Positions 8,368 to 18,149 of a stretch of 30,122 nt of DNA are shown here, piece by piece. The translations under genes were made by a program, and so were the position numbers. Each line of letters begins with the position of its first letter. The first letter of the stretch is position 1. A model generated the notes under the pieces. It saw only the letters and a list, made by a program, of their open reading frames with translations, made no database searches and had not been told where the DNA came from. The stretch covers positions 1 to 30,122 of the forward strand of contig NZ_CAJUBO010000013.1 of assembly GCF_910584445.1 (NCBI RefSeq). The letters are read 5' to 3'. Source of the stretch: an uncultured Desulfovibrio sp. GTDB lineage: Bacteria > Desulfobacterota > Desulfovibrionia > Desulfovibrionales > Desulfovibrionaceae.

Positions 8368-9111
8368 AAGGGCTGGCCGGAGTAGGGAGGATCCCCAAGG
8401 CGCTGTTTTTGACGGAGAATTTCGGCAGCGTTCCCACAACTCAGGCTCGACAGGCGCGTCATCAACGCAAACGTGGAACAAGGCCCTTCACAAACCCCGC
8501 GCGGCGGGGCCGCACCGGAGGCTGCATGCAGCGTTATCCCGTTCCCGCGTCCCTGCCGGACGCGCCCCAGTGTTCCGAGACCACGGCGCGGCGCAGCCGC
8601 TTTCTCGCCCAGTGCGCGCGCGCGTCCAGCCCTGCCGAGGCCCGCGCCTTTGTGGAGGCGGTGCGGCAGCGGCATCCCGATGCCACGCACAACTGCTGGG
8701 CCTTTGTGGCCGGACCCCCGGGCGACACGGCGCGCATCGGCTCCTCGGATGACGGCGAACCTCACGGCACGGCCGGGCGGCCCATGCTCCAGGTGCTGCT
8801 TCACAGCGGGATCGGCGAGCTTTGTCTGGTGGTGACACGCTGGTTCGGGGGCGTCAAGCTGGGCACGGGCGGCCTGGTGCGGGCCTATCAGGAGGCCGCG
8901 CGCGGAAACCTTGCCGCCCTCGCCTGTGTGGAGTGCGTGCCGCGGGCGACGGTGGAGCTTGTCCTTGACTATGCCCATCTGGACGCCCTGCGCCGCCGCC
9001 TGCCCGCGCTGGAGGCGCTGGTGGAGGCCGAGGAGTACGCGGCGCGCGCCTGTCTGCGCGTGCGCCTGCCCGAGGAGCATCTGGACGCCCTGACGCAGGC
9101 GCTGGCCGCTG

Positions 9112-11163
<2,052 letters not shown>

Positions 11164-11182
11164 GGGTCAGGCTGTCCGCGAT

Positions 11183-11905
11183 CTATCCGCCAAGATAGGC
11201 TTCCTTGACCTTGGGGTCTTCCAGCAGTTCCCGGCCAGGCCCTTCCAGCACCACGCGCCCCACTTCGAGGATATAGGCGTAGTTGGCAACGGAAAGCGCG
11301 GCATAGGCGTTCTGCTCCACCAGGAGGACCGTCTTGCCGTCCTCGTTGATCTTGCGGATGATGCCGAAGATCTCGCGCACCAGGAGCGGCGCCAGGCCGA
11401 GCGAAGGCTCGTCGAGCATGAGCAGGTCCGGGCGGCTCATGAGCGCGCGGCCCACGGCCAGCATCTGCTGTTCCCCGCCGGAAAGCGTGCCGCCCTTTTG
11501 CCAGGAGCGCTCGCGCAGACGCGGGAACAGGGAATAGACCCACTCCATGTCGCTGGCGATGCCGTCCCTGTCGTCGCGTGAATAGGCGCCGAGCAGGAGG
11601 TTCTCCTCCACGGTGAGGTGGGGAAGGATGCGCCGCCCCTCCGGCGACAGGGCGATGCCCCGGCGCACCATGTCTTCGGGCCTGAGTCCCATGAGCGAGA
11701 CCTGCGCCTCTCCGGCATGGCGCCGGAACAGGATCTCGCCGCTGATGGTCTTGTTCAGCCCGGCCACGGAACGGATGATGCTGCTCTTGCCCGCGCCGTT
11801 GGCCCCGATGAGGGTGACGATGGACCCGTGCGGGATGGAGAGGCTCACGCCCTGGACCGCCTGGATGCCGCCATAGCGGACGTGAAGATCCTTGATTTCA
11901 AGCAT
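11183..11905 (-). CDS. livF: High-affinity branched-chain amino-acid ABC transporter ATPase LivF
   Basis: This 240-aa ABC ATPase powers the LivKHMGF importer from the cytoplasmic face. It has Walker A GANGAGKSS, signature LSGGEQQMLAVGRAL, Walker B LLMLDEPSLGL and H-loop-region VEQNAYAAL. The ending VKEAYLGG is typical of LivF. The start MLEIKDLHVRYGG at 11905 overlaps the livG 3' end by 8 bases, so it is translationally coupled. The in-frame ATG at 11947 is inside livG and adds only non-family residues. The next gene downstream is bioWF. Confidence 0.94.
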   Translation of the reverse strand: MLEIKDLHVRYGGIQAVQGVSLSIPHGSIVTLIGANGAGKSSIIRSVAGLNKTISGEILFRRHAGEAQVSLMGLRPEDMVRRGIALSPEGRRILPHLTVEENLLLGAYSRDDRDGIASDMEWVYSLFPRLRERSWQKGGTLSGGEQQMLAVGRALMSRPDLLMLDEPSLGLAPLLVREIFGIIRKINEDGKTVLLVEQNAYAALSVANYAYILEVGRVVLEGPGRELLEDPKVKEAYLGG

Positions 11906-12716
11906 GGTGCACCGCCACGTCCTCGCCGAGGTAGGCGCGGATGACAAGGGGATCGTTGCGTACCGCCTCGGGGGTGCCCTCGGCGATGAGCGCGCCGTAC
12001 TCCATGACCCAGATATATTCGCAGACGCCCATGACCACCTTCATGTCATGCTCGATGAGCAGGATGGTGAGCCGGAACTCGTCGCGGATATGGCCGATGA
12101 AGTGCATGAGTTCGAGGCTTTCCTGCGGGTTCATGCCCGCCGCGGGTTCATCCAGCAGAAGCAGGCGCGGCTCCGTGGCGAGCGCGCGGGCGATCTCCAG
12201 GCGGCGCTGCGCCCCGTAGGGCAGGCTGCCCGCCGTCTCGTCCAGCTGGTCGGCCAGGTGGACGCGCTCGGCCAGTTCGCGGCCCTTGGCGCGCAGCTCC
12301 GCCTCTTCGCGGTAAAAGGGCGGCAGGCCCAGGGGGGCCATCCACCACGGGCAGTGGCGGCGCACATGGCAGCCCACCATGATGTTTTCCAGCACGGTCA
12401 TCTGCGGCGAGAGCCGGATGTTCTGGAAGGTGCGCGCCATGCCCATGCGGCAGATCTCATAGGGCTGCCTGCCCCTGATGCCCGCGCCGTCGAAGCTGAT
12501 CTCGCCTTCCTGCGGGGTGTAGAAGCCGGAAAGCACGTTGAACACCGTGGTCTTGCCCGCGCCGTTTGGCCCGATGATGCCCGCGATGGACCCCGCCGGC
12601 AGGGCAAGGCTGAGGTCGCTCACGGCGGTGACGCCGCCGAAACGCATGGTCACGCCGCGCGCCAGCAGAAGCGCCCCGGCGTAGTCCGGGGGCTGGGGAA
12701 GGACGAAGCCGCTCAT
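11898..12716 (-). CDS. livG: High-affinity branched-chain amino-acid ABC transporter ATPase LivG
   Basis: This 272-aa ATPase has Walker A GPNGAGKTT, a LivG-type insertion after ARTFQNIRL (VLENIMVGCH), signature-region SLPYGAQRRLEIARAL, Walker B LLLLDEPAAGMN and H-loop LIEHDMKVVM. It pairs with LivF as the nucleotide-binding heterodimer. The start MSGFVLPQP at 12716 overlaps the livM stop by four bases (ATGA). A longer frame upstream is only livM read in another frame. Confidence 0.94.
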   Translation of the reverse strand: MSGFVLPQPPDYAGALLLARGVTMRFGGVTAVSDLSLALPAGSIAGIIGPNGAGKTTVFNVLSGFYTPQEGEISFDGAGIRGRQPYEICRMGMARTFQNIRLSPQMTVLENIMVGCHVRRHCPWWMAPLGLPPFYREEAELRAKGRELAERVHLADQLDETAGSLPYGAQRRLEIARALATEPRLLLLDEPAAGMNPQESLELMHFIGHIRDEFRLTILLIEHDMKVVMGVCEYIWVMEYGALIAEGTPEAVRNDPLVIRAYLGEDVAVHHA

Positions 12717-13762
12717 GCGTTGCTCCTTCCCGCACCCCGCCGGAAAAAGGCGAAGATGCGGTTCCAGGTAAGCTCGCGCGTGCCCATGATGCCTTCCCGG
12801 CGCTTGAGGATGATGGCGAGCAGCACCACCGAGAAGACCACCATGCGCATGCCCGGAATGCCGGGCAGTTCCACAATGCCGAGGTCCATAGGCTCTTCGA
12901 GGAAGCGGAGCCATTCGAGCAGGATGGTGATGACCGTGGCCCCGAGGATGCTGCCCGTGAGCGAGCCGAGGCCGCCCGCCACCACGAACATGAGCACGTT
13001 GAACGTCAGGAGGAAGTTGAACATCTTGGGGTCGATGGTCGAGAGGTGGCTGCCCAGCAGGGCGCCGCCGATGCCGGCGAAAAACGCGCCGATGCAGAAC
13101 GAGAGCACCTTGTAGTGGAACACGTTGATGCCCATGACGCTGGCCGCGATCTCGTTGTCCCGGATGCAGCGCAGCACATTGCCGAAATTGCTGTAGCAGA
13201 GGCGCGCCAGCACGATGAGCGTGAACAGCGCCCAGCCGTAGCAGACCAGCAGCGTGGCGTGGCCGGGGATGCCCTTGATGCCCAGCGAGCCGTTGGTGAT
13301 GGGCGTGGCGTTGACGATGAGCACGCGGATGATCTCGGCAAAGGCGAGCGTTGCCATGCCGAGGTAGTCATCGCCCAGGCGCAGCACCGGCACGGCGATG
13401 AAGACGGCGAAGACGCCCGCGAACAGGCCGCCGCCGAGCACCGAGATCCAGAAGGGCGTGAGCAGGTCGGAGAAGGGCCAGATGATCGGTTCCAGGATCC
13501 ACATGATCTCCTTCTGCGCGGGCGGCAGGATGCAGAGCGCGGAAACATAGGCCCCGATGGCGATGAAGCCCGCGTGCCCGAGAGAAAAAAGCCCGGTGAA
13601 CCCGTAAATGAGGTTGAGCGAGAGCGCCAGGATGATGTTGATGAAGATGAGCTTGGCGATATATATCTGGTAATCGCCCAGAAATGCCTCGGCCTGCCAG
13701 AGGACCGCGCCCAACAGGAACATGGCCGCGATGCTGAGAAAGGTGTTGCGGTCGAAACGCAT
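12713..13762 (-). CDS. livM: Branched-chain amino-acid ABC transporter permease LivM
   Basis: This 349-aa integral membrane protein has about ten predicted hydrophobic segments and forms half of the transport channel with LivH. Family features include NLIYGFTGLFSLGHAGFIAIGAY near residue 50 and the conserved cytoplasmic loop SAVMGINVFHYK-like (ASVMGINVFHYKVLSF). The gene starts at ATG 13762, sharing one base with the livH stop (TGATG), and ends overlapping livG by four bases. It has a short basic C-terminal tail (FFRRGAGRSNA) after the last membrane segment. Confidence 0.93.
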   Translation of the reverse strand: MRFDRNTFLSIAAMFLLGAVLWQAEAFLGDYQIYIAKLIFINIILALSLNLIYGFTGLFSLGHAGFIAIGAYVSALCILPPAQKEIMWILEPIIWPFSDLLTPFWISVLGGGLFAGVFAVFIAVPVLRLGDDYLGMATLAFAEIIRVLIVNATPITNGSLGIKGIPGHATLLVCYGWALFTLIVLARLCYSNFGNVLRCIRDNEIAASVMGINVFHYKVLSFCIGAFFAGIGGALLGSHLSTIDPKMFNFLLTFNVLMFVVAGGLGSLTGSILGATVITILLEWLRFLEEPMDLGIVELPGIPGMRMVVFSVVLLAIILKRREGIMGTRELTWNRIFAFFRRGAGRSNA

Positions 13763-14655
13763 CAGATCTTTTCCTCCATGCGCTCCCCGAGCAGGCCCGT
13801 GGGTTTCACCAGCAGGACGAGGACGAGGAGGATGAAGGCAAAGGCGTCGCGGTAGCCGGAAAGCTCGGGCATGAAGGCCACGGTCATGATCTCCACAAAG
13901 CCCAGGGCCACGCCGCCAAGCACCGCGCCCTCGATGGAGCCGATGCCGCCGAAGACCGCCGCGATAAAGGCCTTGAGTCCGGGCATGACGCCCATGTAGG
14001 GGTGCACCTGCGGGTAGCGCAGCGCCCACATGATGCCCGCGGCCGCCGCCAGCGCCGAGCCGAGGCCGAAGGTCAGGGCGATGACGTTGTCCACCCTGAC
14101 GCCCAGGAGCCGCGTGGTCTCGATGTCCTTGGAGATGGCGCGCATGGCGAGGCCCGGCTTGGTGCGGTAAACGATATAGAGCAGCATGCAGACCAGGATG
14201 ATGGTCATGCCCGGCACAAAGGCGGCCAGATGGGTGATGCGCAGGTTGCCGATCTGCCAGGCGTTGGTCAGCCATTCGGGCTGGAGCACGGGCCGGGGCT
14301 GGCCCGTGAAGATGACCACGGCCAGGCTCTCGATGAGGAAGGAGACGGCAATGGCGCTGATGAGCGCGGAAATGCGCGGCGCGTCGCGCAGGGGCCGGTA
14401 GGCCACCCGGTCGATGAGCACGCCGAGCAGCCCCGCGCCGAGGACGGAGATGACCGCGGCCACGCCCCAGGGCCAGCCGAAGGCGAACGTGCCGAAAAAG
14501 ATGAAGTAGGCGCCCACCATGAGGATGTCGCCGTGGGCGAAGTTGATGAGGCGCAGGATGCCGTACACCATGGTGTAGCCGATGGCGATGAGCGCGTAGA
14601 GCGAGCCAAGGGTCAGGGCGTTGAAGCAGTGCTGGAGGAACATCTCAAAGCTCAT
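13762..14655 (-). CDS. livH: Branched-chain amino-acid ABC transporter permease LivH
   Basis: This 297-aa permease has about eight membrane segments. It shows the LivH pattern GSLYALIAIGYTMVYGILRL followed by NFAHGDILMVGAYF near the N-terminus, and the loop RAISKDIETTRLLGVRVD. GGIGSIEGAVLGG lies near the C-terminal membrane helices. It follows livK after an 83-base gap containing a GC hairpin, which probably lowers its expression relative to the binding protein. It is coupled to livM. Confidence 0.94.
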   Translation of the reverse strand: MSFEMFLQHCFNALTLGSLYALIAIGYTMVYGILRLINFAHGDILMVGAYFIFFGTFAFGWPWGVAAVISVLGAGLLGVLIDRVAYRPLRDAPRISALISAIAVSFLIESLAVVIFTGQPRPVLQPEWLTNAWQIGNLRITHLAAFVPGMTIILVCMLLYIVYRTKPGLAMRAISKDIETTRLLGVRVDNVIALTFGLGSALAAAAGIMWALRYPQVHPYMGVMPGLKAFIAAVFGGIGSIEGAVLGGVALGFVEIMTVAFMPELSGYRDAFAFILLVLVLLVKPTGLLGERMEEKI

Positions 14656-14686
14656 GGGCCACCTCTGCGGCGCTGGTGCGGAAAAC

Positions 14687-14721
14687 GCGGCGCCCGGCCC
14701 CGTGGGGAGCGCGGGCGCCGC
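14687..14721 (-). promoter_or_regulatory. Intercistronic hairpin between livK and livH
   Basis: A perfect 10-bp GC stem (14687-14696 with 14712-14721) encloses a 15-base loop, 17 bases after the livK stop. There is no T-run on the minus strand, so it is more likely an mRNA-stabilising or attenuating structure that favours the binding protein than a full terminator. Confidence 0.5.
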
Positions 14722-14738
14722 TGAAGCTGCCGCTGCCG

Positions 14739-15893
14739 CTACTTGGGCGTCACTTCGCCCACATAGACGCGCTTGCCGTCCTTGTATTCGATGATGCCCA
14801 CGGGCATTTCGGCGTCGTGGGTCGCGTTGATGGAGAGCTTGCCGAGGGCGGTGGGCAGTTCCACGGTCTCGGCCAGGGCCTTGGCGATGGCCTCGGGTTC
14901 GGCCTTGCCCGCGCGCTTGATGGCGTCGAGGATGAGGAAGTAGCAGTTGTAGCCGAGCGCGCCGTTCACGTTGGTGTCCTTGTCGGGATAGGCCTTCTTC
15001 CAGGCTTCGGTGAAGCGCTTGGCCTCCGCGCTCATGTTCGCCATGGTGGGGTCATAGGGGAAGGTGGTGTGCAGGAAGCCTTCCACCGCCTTGCCGCCCA
15101 GCTTGACCGTGTCGGGGTTGTCCATGGCGTCCGCGCCCATGAGGCGGAACTTGGCGCCCAGTTCGCGCGCCTGCTTCATGATGATGGCGCCTTCGGCGAA
15201 ATAGGCGGGCATGAAGACGATGTCCGGGTTCTTGGCGATCAGCTCGGTGAGTTGGGCCGTGAAGTCCTGGTCGCCGGAGCTGTACTTGAGGTTGGCTACC
15301 ACTTCGCCGCCGAGCTTCTTGAAGGAGCGGGTGAAGAAGTTGGAGAGGCCCACGGCGTAGTCGTTGGTCATGTCCATGAGCACGGCGGCCTTGTTGAAGC
15401 CCAGGTTCTCCTTGGCGTAGGTGGCCGCGGCAGCGCCCTGATAGGGGTCGATGAAGCAGGCGCGGAAGTAGTACTTCTTGCCCTGGGTCACGAGCGGATT
15501 GGTGCAGGAGGTGCCCACGCCGGGGACCCTGGCCTTTTCGCCGATCTCGGCGCCGGCCATAGCCAGTGAGGAACCGTAGGTGCCGATGAAGGCCACGACC
15601 TTGTCGCGCTCGATGAGGCGCTTGACCGCGTTGGCGGCTTCCACCTTGTCGGACTTGTTGTCCACCACCACAAGCTCCACCGGACGGCCCAGAACCTCGG
15701 GCATTTCCTTGTGGGCCAGGCGCACGCCCTCCAGCTCGAGCTGGCCGCCGAAGGCATTCTGGCCGGTGAGCGGCAGATAGACGCCGATCTTGATGGGGGC
15801 CTTGTCCGCGGCGGCATCGGCCGCCAGGGTGGCCTGGGCGCCGATGCCCAGGACGAACGCCGCGAAGAGCGCGAGGGTCTTGCCGAATTTCAT
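14739..15893 (-). CDS. livK: Branched-chain amino-acid-type periplasmic binding protein LivK
   Basis: This 384-aa periplasmic binding protein (type I fold) captures substrate for the Liv permease. It has a Sec signal peptide (residues 1 to about 24, ending ATLA) with no lipobox cysteine, so it should be soluble. The mature start IKIGVYLPLTGQNAFGGQ and the motifs IGTYGSSLAM, SCTNPLVTQGKKYYFR and GALGYNCYFLILDAI fit the family. ATG 15893 is preceded by GGAGG with about eight bases between. It heads a livK-H-M-G-F(-bioWF) transcript. The family name implies Leu/Ile/Val, but relatives bind aromatic acids, amides or urea, and the neighbouring paaK gene makes an aromatic substrate a reasonable alternative. 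Confidence 0.9.
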   Translation of the reverse strand: MKFGKTLALFAAFVLGIGAQATLAADAAADKAPIKIGVYLPLTGQNAFGGQLELEGVRLAHKEMPEVLGRPVELVVVDNKSDKVEAANAVKRLIERDKVVAFIGTYGSSLAMAGAEIGEKARVPGVGTSCTNPLVTQGKKYYFRACFIDPYQGAAAATYAKENLGFNKAAVLMDMTNDYAVGLSNFFTRSFKKLGGEVVANLKYSSGDQDFTAQLTELIAKNPDIVFMPAYFAEGAIIMKQARELGAKFRLMGADAMDNPDTVKLGGKAVEGFLHTTFPYDPTMANMSAEAKRFTEAWKKAYPDKDTNVNGALGYNCYFLILDAIKRAGKAEPEAIAKALAETVELPTALGKLSINATHDAEMPVGIIEYKDGKRVYVGEVTPK

Positions 15894-16124
15894 GCGATTC
15901 CTCCGAAAGGTTGGGGCGTGTCCGCCGGATTGGCGCGGCAGGGCGCCCGGGGCGCCGGCGCGTCGTTCTCCCGGACGCCGGAAGGCCGGATGGGACCGGA
16001 ACGCGCCGGGACGCGCGAAACCGCGCCGTCACCGAGACGCGCCCATGGCGGTGGTCCGCCGGGGCTGCCGATGGCTGCCGGGAAAGGTACGACCAAGCAT
16101 ACTCCAGCCCGCGCGGCCGCGCAA
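15894..16124 (-). promoter_or_regulatory. liv operon promoter and long leader
   Basis: On the minus strand, TTGCGC (16124-16119), 17 bases, then TATGCT (16101-16096) make a reasonable sigma70-like promoter about 200 bases before livK. The predicted leader of roughly 195 bases is GC-rich and non-coding as far as I can see. The stretch between this promoter and the paaK stop (16125-16219) has a 7-bp GC hairpin (16143-16149 with 16156-16162) without a T-run, which may mark the end of the paaK message. Confidence 0.45.
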
Positions 16125-16219
16125 TCAGAAATCCTGCCGCGGCGCGCGGGAATCTCCGCGCGGATGCGCCCTTCGGCGCGCGCCCGGGGGCAGCCGCGAA
16201 CGGCGCCGGGAGGCGCGGG

Positions 16220-17524
16220 TCAGCGCTCCTTGCGCCGGTCCACGATGCGCTTGGCCTTGCCCTCGGAACGCTCGATGGAATGCGGCTCCATGAGGCGCAC
16301 CCTGGCGGTCACGCCGAGATATTCCTTGATGTTCTTGGCAAGGCTGCGCTCCAGGCTCTGGAGCTTGCGGATCTCGTCGGCGAAATTGGCCTCGTCCACC
16401 TCGACGTGGACCTCGAGGGTGTCCAGCGTGCCCTCGCGGTCCACCACGATCTGGTAATTATGGCTCAGGCCGCCGCTTTCCAGCACCAGGGTCTCGATCT
16501 GCTGCGGGAAGACGTTGACGCCGCGGATGATGAGCATGTCGTCGCTTCTGCCCGCCAGCCGCGCGATGCGGGCGTGGGTGCGGCCGCAGGCGCAGGGCGT
16601 GAAGTCGAGGCTCGTGAGGTCGCGCGTGCGGTAGCGGATGAGGGGCACGCCCTCCTTGGTCAGGGTGGTGAGCACCAGCTCGCCGGTCTCGCCCGCGGGC
16701 AGGCGTTCGCCGCTCACGGGGTCGATGATCTCCGGCAGGAAGTGGTCCTCCCAGATGTGGAGGCCCTGCCTGGCCTCGGCGCATTCCATGGCAACGCCCG
16801 GACCCATGACCTCGGAAAGGCCGTAGATGTTGCAGGCCGTGATGCCCATCTTCTGCTCCATGTCGCGGCGCATGGCCTCGCTCCACGGTTCGGCGCCGAA
16901 AACGCCGATACGCAGGGGCAGGTCGCGGAAGTCCACGCCGGTCTCCTGCCCGGCCTCCCAGAGATGGAGGGCGAAGGAGGGGGTGCAGCAGAGCACCGTG
17001 GCCCCGAAGTCGCGCATGAGCTGCGCCTGGCGGCGCGTGGCCCCGCCCGAGGCGGGCACAACGGTGGCGCCCACGCGCTCGGCCCCGCCGTGCGCGCCGA
17101 GGCCGCCGGTGAAGAGTCCGTAGCCGTAGGCCACATGGACCACGTCCGAGCGGGTGACGCCGGCGGCCGAAAGGCTGCGCGCCGCGAGTTCCGCCCAGAT
17201 GTCGAGGTCGCGCGCCGTATAGCCCGACACCACGGCCTTGCCCGTGGTGCCGCTGGAGGCGTGCAGACGCACGATGTTCTCGCGCGGCACGGCGAAGAGA
17301 CCGTAGGGATAGTGGTCGCGCAGGTCCTGCTTTTCGGTGAAGGGCAGGTGGCGCACGTCGTCCAGGCTCCTGATGTCCGCCGGGGTCAGGCCGATCTCGT
17401 CGAAGGCGGCGCGGTAAAAGGGCACGTTGGCATAGGCGCGGTTGCAGACATCGCGGAGGCGGCGCAGTTGCAGCGCCTCCAGCTCTTCCCTCGGCAGGGT
17501 CTCCTGGCGGATATTGAACAGCAC
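16220..17524 (-). CDS. paaK: Phenylacetate-CoA ligase
   Basis: This 434-aa cytoplasmic adenylate-forming enzyme makes phenylacetyl-CoA (or a related aryl-CoA) from the acid, ATP and CoA. Its length is normal for PaaK. Motifs are the ATP loop SSGTTGKAV (residues 90-98), YGLSEVMGPGV (234-244), RYRTRDL (297-303) and the C-terminal GRSDDMLIIRGVNVFPQQIE hinge. The start is GTG 17524 with AAGGAG six bases upstream. In anaerobes such ligases often work with indolepyruvate:ferredoxin oxidoreductase in aromatic amino-acid turnover, but that gene is not in the window. It precedes the liv operon on the same strand, with its own promoter and a 326-base gap. Confidence 0.93.
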   Translation of the reverse strand: MLFNIRQETLPREELEALQLRRLRDVCNRAYANVPFYRAAFDEIGLTPADIRSLDDVRHLPFTEKQDLRDHYPYGLFAVPRENIVRLHASSGTTGKAVVSGYTARDLDIWAELAARSLSAAGVTRSDVVHVAYGYGLFTGGLGAHGGAERVGATVVPASGGATRRQAQLMRDFGATVLCCTPSFALHLWEAGQETGVDFRDLPLRIGVFGAEPWSEAMRRDMEQKMGITACNIYGLSEVMGPGVAMECAEARQGLHIWEDHFLPEIIDPVSGERLPAGETGELVLTTLTKEGVPLIRYRTRDLTSLDFTPCACGRTHARIARLAGRSDDMLIIRGVNVFPQQIETLVLESGGLSHNYQIVVDREGTLDTLEVHVEVDEANFADEIRKLQSLERSLAKNIKEYLGVTARVRLMEPHSIERSEGKAKRIVDRRKER

Positions 17525-17564
17525 GGCTTGCTCCTTGGTCGCGGCGTTTCAAGTGCCTCTTCGC

Positions 17565-17593
17565 CCTATGCCCCAATGCGTGGCCGCGGTCAA
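17565..17593 (-). promoter_or_regulatory. Sigma70-like promoter of paaK
   Basis: The minus strand reads TTGACC (17593-17588), 17 bases, then CATAGG (17570-17565). Transcription would start about 34 bases before the GTG start of paaK. Confidence 0.5.
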
Positions 17594-17637
17594 TACGGGC
17601 GTCCGGCGTCCCGCCGGGCGCGGAAGGGCGCAAACCA

Positions 17638-17666
17638 TTGCCCTTGGCCCCGCTTTGGGATATAGG
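17638..17666 (+). promoter_or_regulatory. Sigma70-like promoter of the rsfS-gpmI operon
   Basis: TTGCCC (17638-17643), exactly 17 bases, then TATAGG (17661-17666). The -10 ends six bases before the first plausible rsfS ATG (17673), so transcription would begin at or beside that codon. Confidence 0.55.
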
Positions 17667-17672
17667 GCGGGC

Positions 17673-18149
17673 ATGAACGATACCGCCCTTTCCGTCCCCG
17701 CCGGGACGCCGGACGCCGGCATGGCCGCCGGCCCGATCGTTTCCCCCGGCACCGCCGCCGGGCGCGCCGTCCCCCTTGCCGAGCGGCTGGAGGCGTTGCG
17801 CGCCTTTCTTGAGGACCACAAGGCCGAAGATGTCGTGACCCTGGAGCTTGGCGGCGAAAACGCCTTTGCCGAGGCCATGCTTGTGGTCACGGCCGGCTCC
17901 ATGCGCCATGCCCAGAGCCTGGCCGACGGCGTGGCCGAACTCTGCCGCGCGCGCGGCTTCGAGTGCCTGCGCCTGGAGGGCTACGCCGCCGCGCAATGGA
18001 TCCTCGCGGACTGCAATGACATCATCGTCCACATCCTGCTCGGGCCTGCGCGCGAGCTGTACCGGCTGGAAGACCTGTGGGGCCGGGCCGCGGGCGGCCG
18101 CGTCGCGCCGTCCCGTGCCGCCGCTTCCGCCAGGGAGGACCATTCATGA
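17673..18149 (+). CDS. rsfS: Ribosome silencing factor RsfS (Iojap/YbeB family)
   Basis: This protein of up to 158 aa belongs to the RsfS family, which binds ribosomal protein L14 and blocks subunit joining when nutrients run low. The recognisable domain starts at about residue 33: LAERLEALRAFLEDHKAEDVVTLEL, then FVVTAGSMRHAQSLADGV-like (MLVVTAGSMRHAQSLADGV) and EGYAAAQWILADCNDIIVHIL, ending LYRLEDLWG. The first 32 residues are Ala/Gly/Pro-rich and not conserved. ATG 17673 lies right at the predicted transcription start. An alternative ATG at 17721 (142 aa) would leave a normal leader. The stop overlaps the gpmI start (ATGA). Confidence 0.9.
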   Translation: MNDTALSVPAGTPDAGMAAGPIVSPGTAAGRAVPLAERLEALRAFLEDHKAEDVVTLELGGENAFAEAMLVVTAGSMRHAQSLADGVAELCRARGFECLRLEGYAAAQWILADCNDIIVHILLGPARELYRLEDLWGRAAGGRVAPSRAAASAREDHS

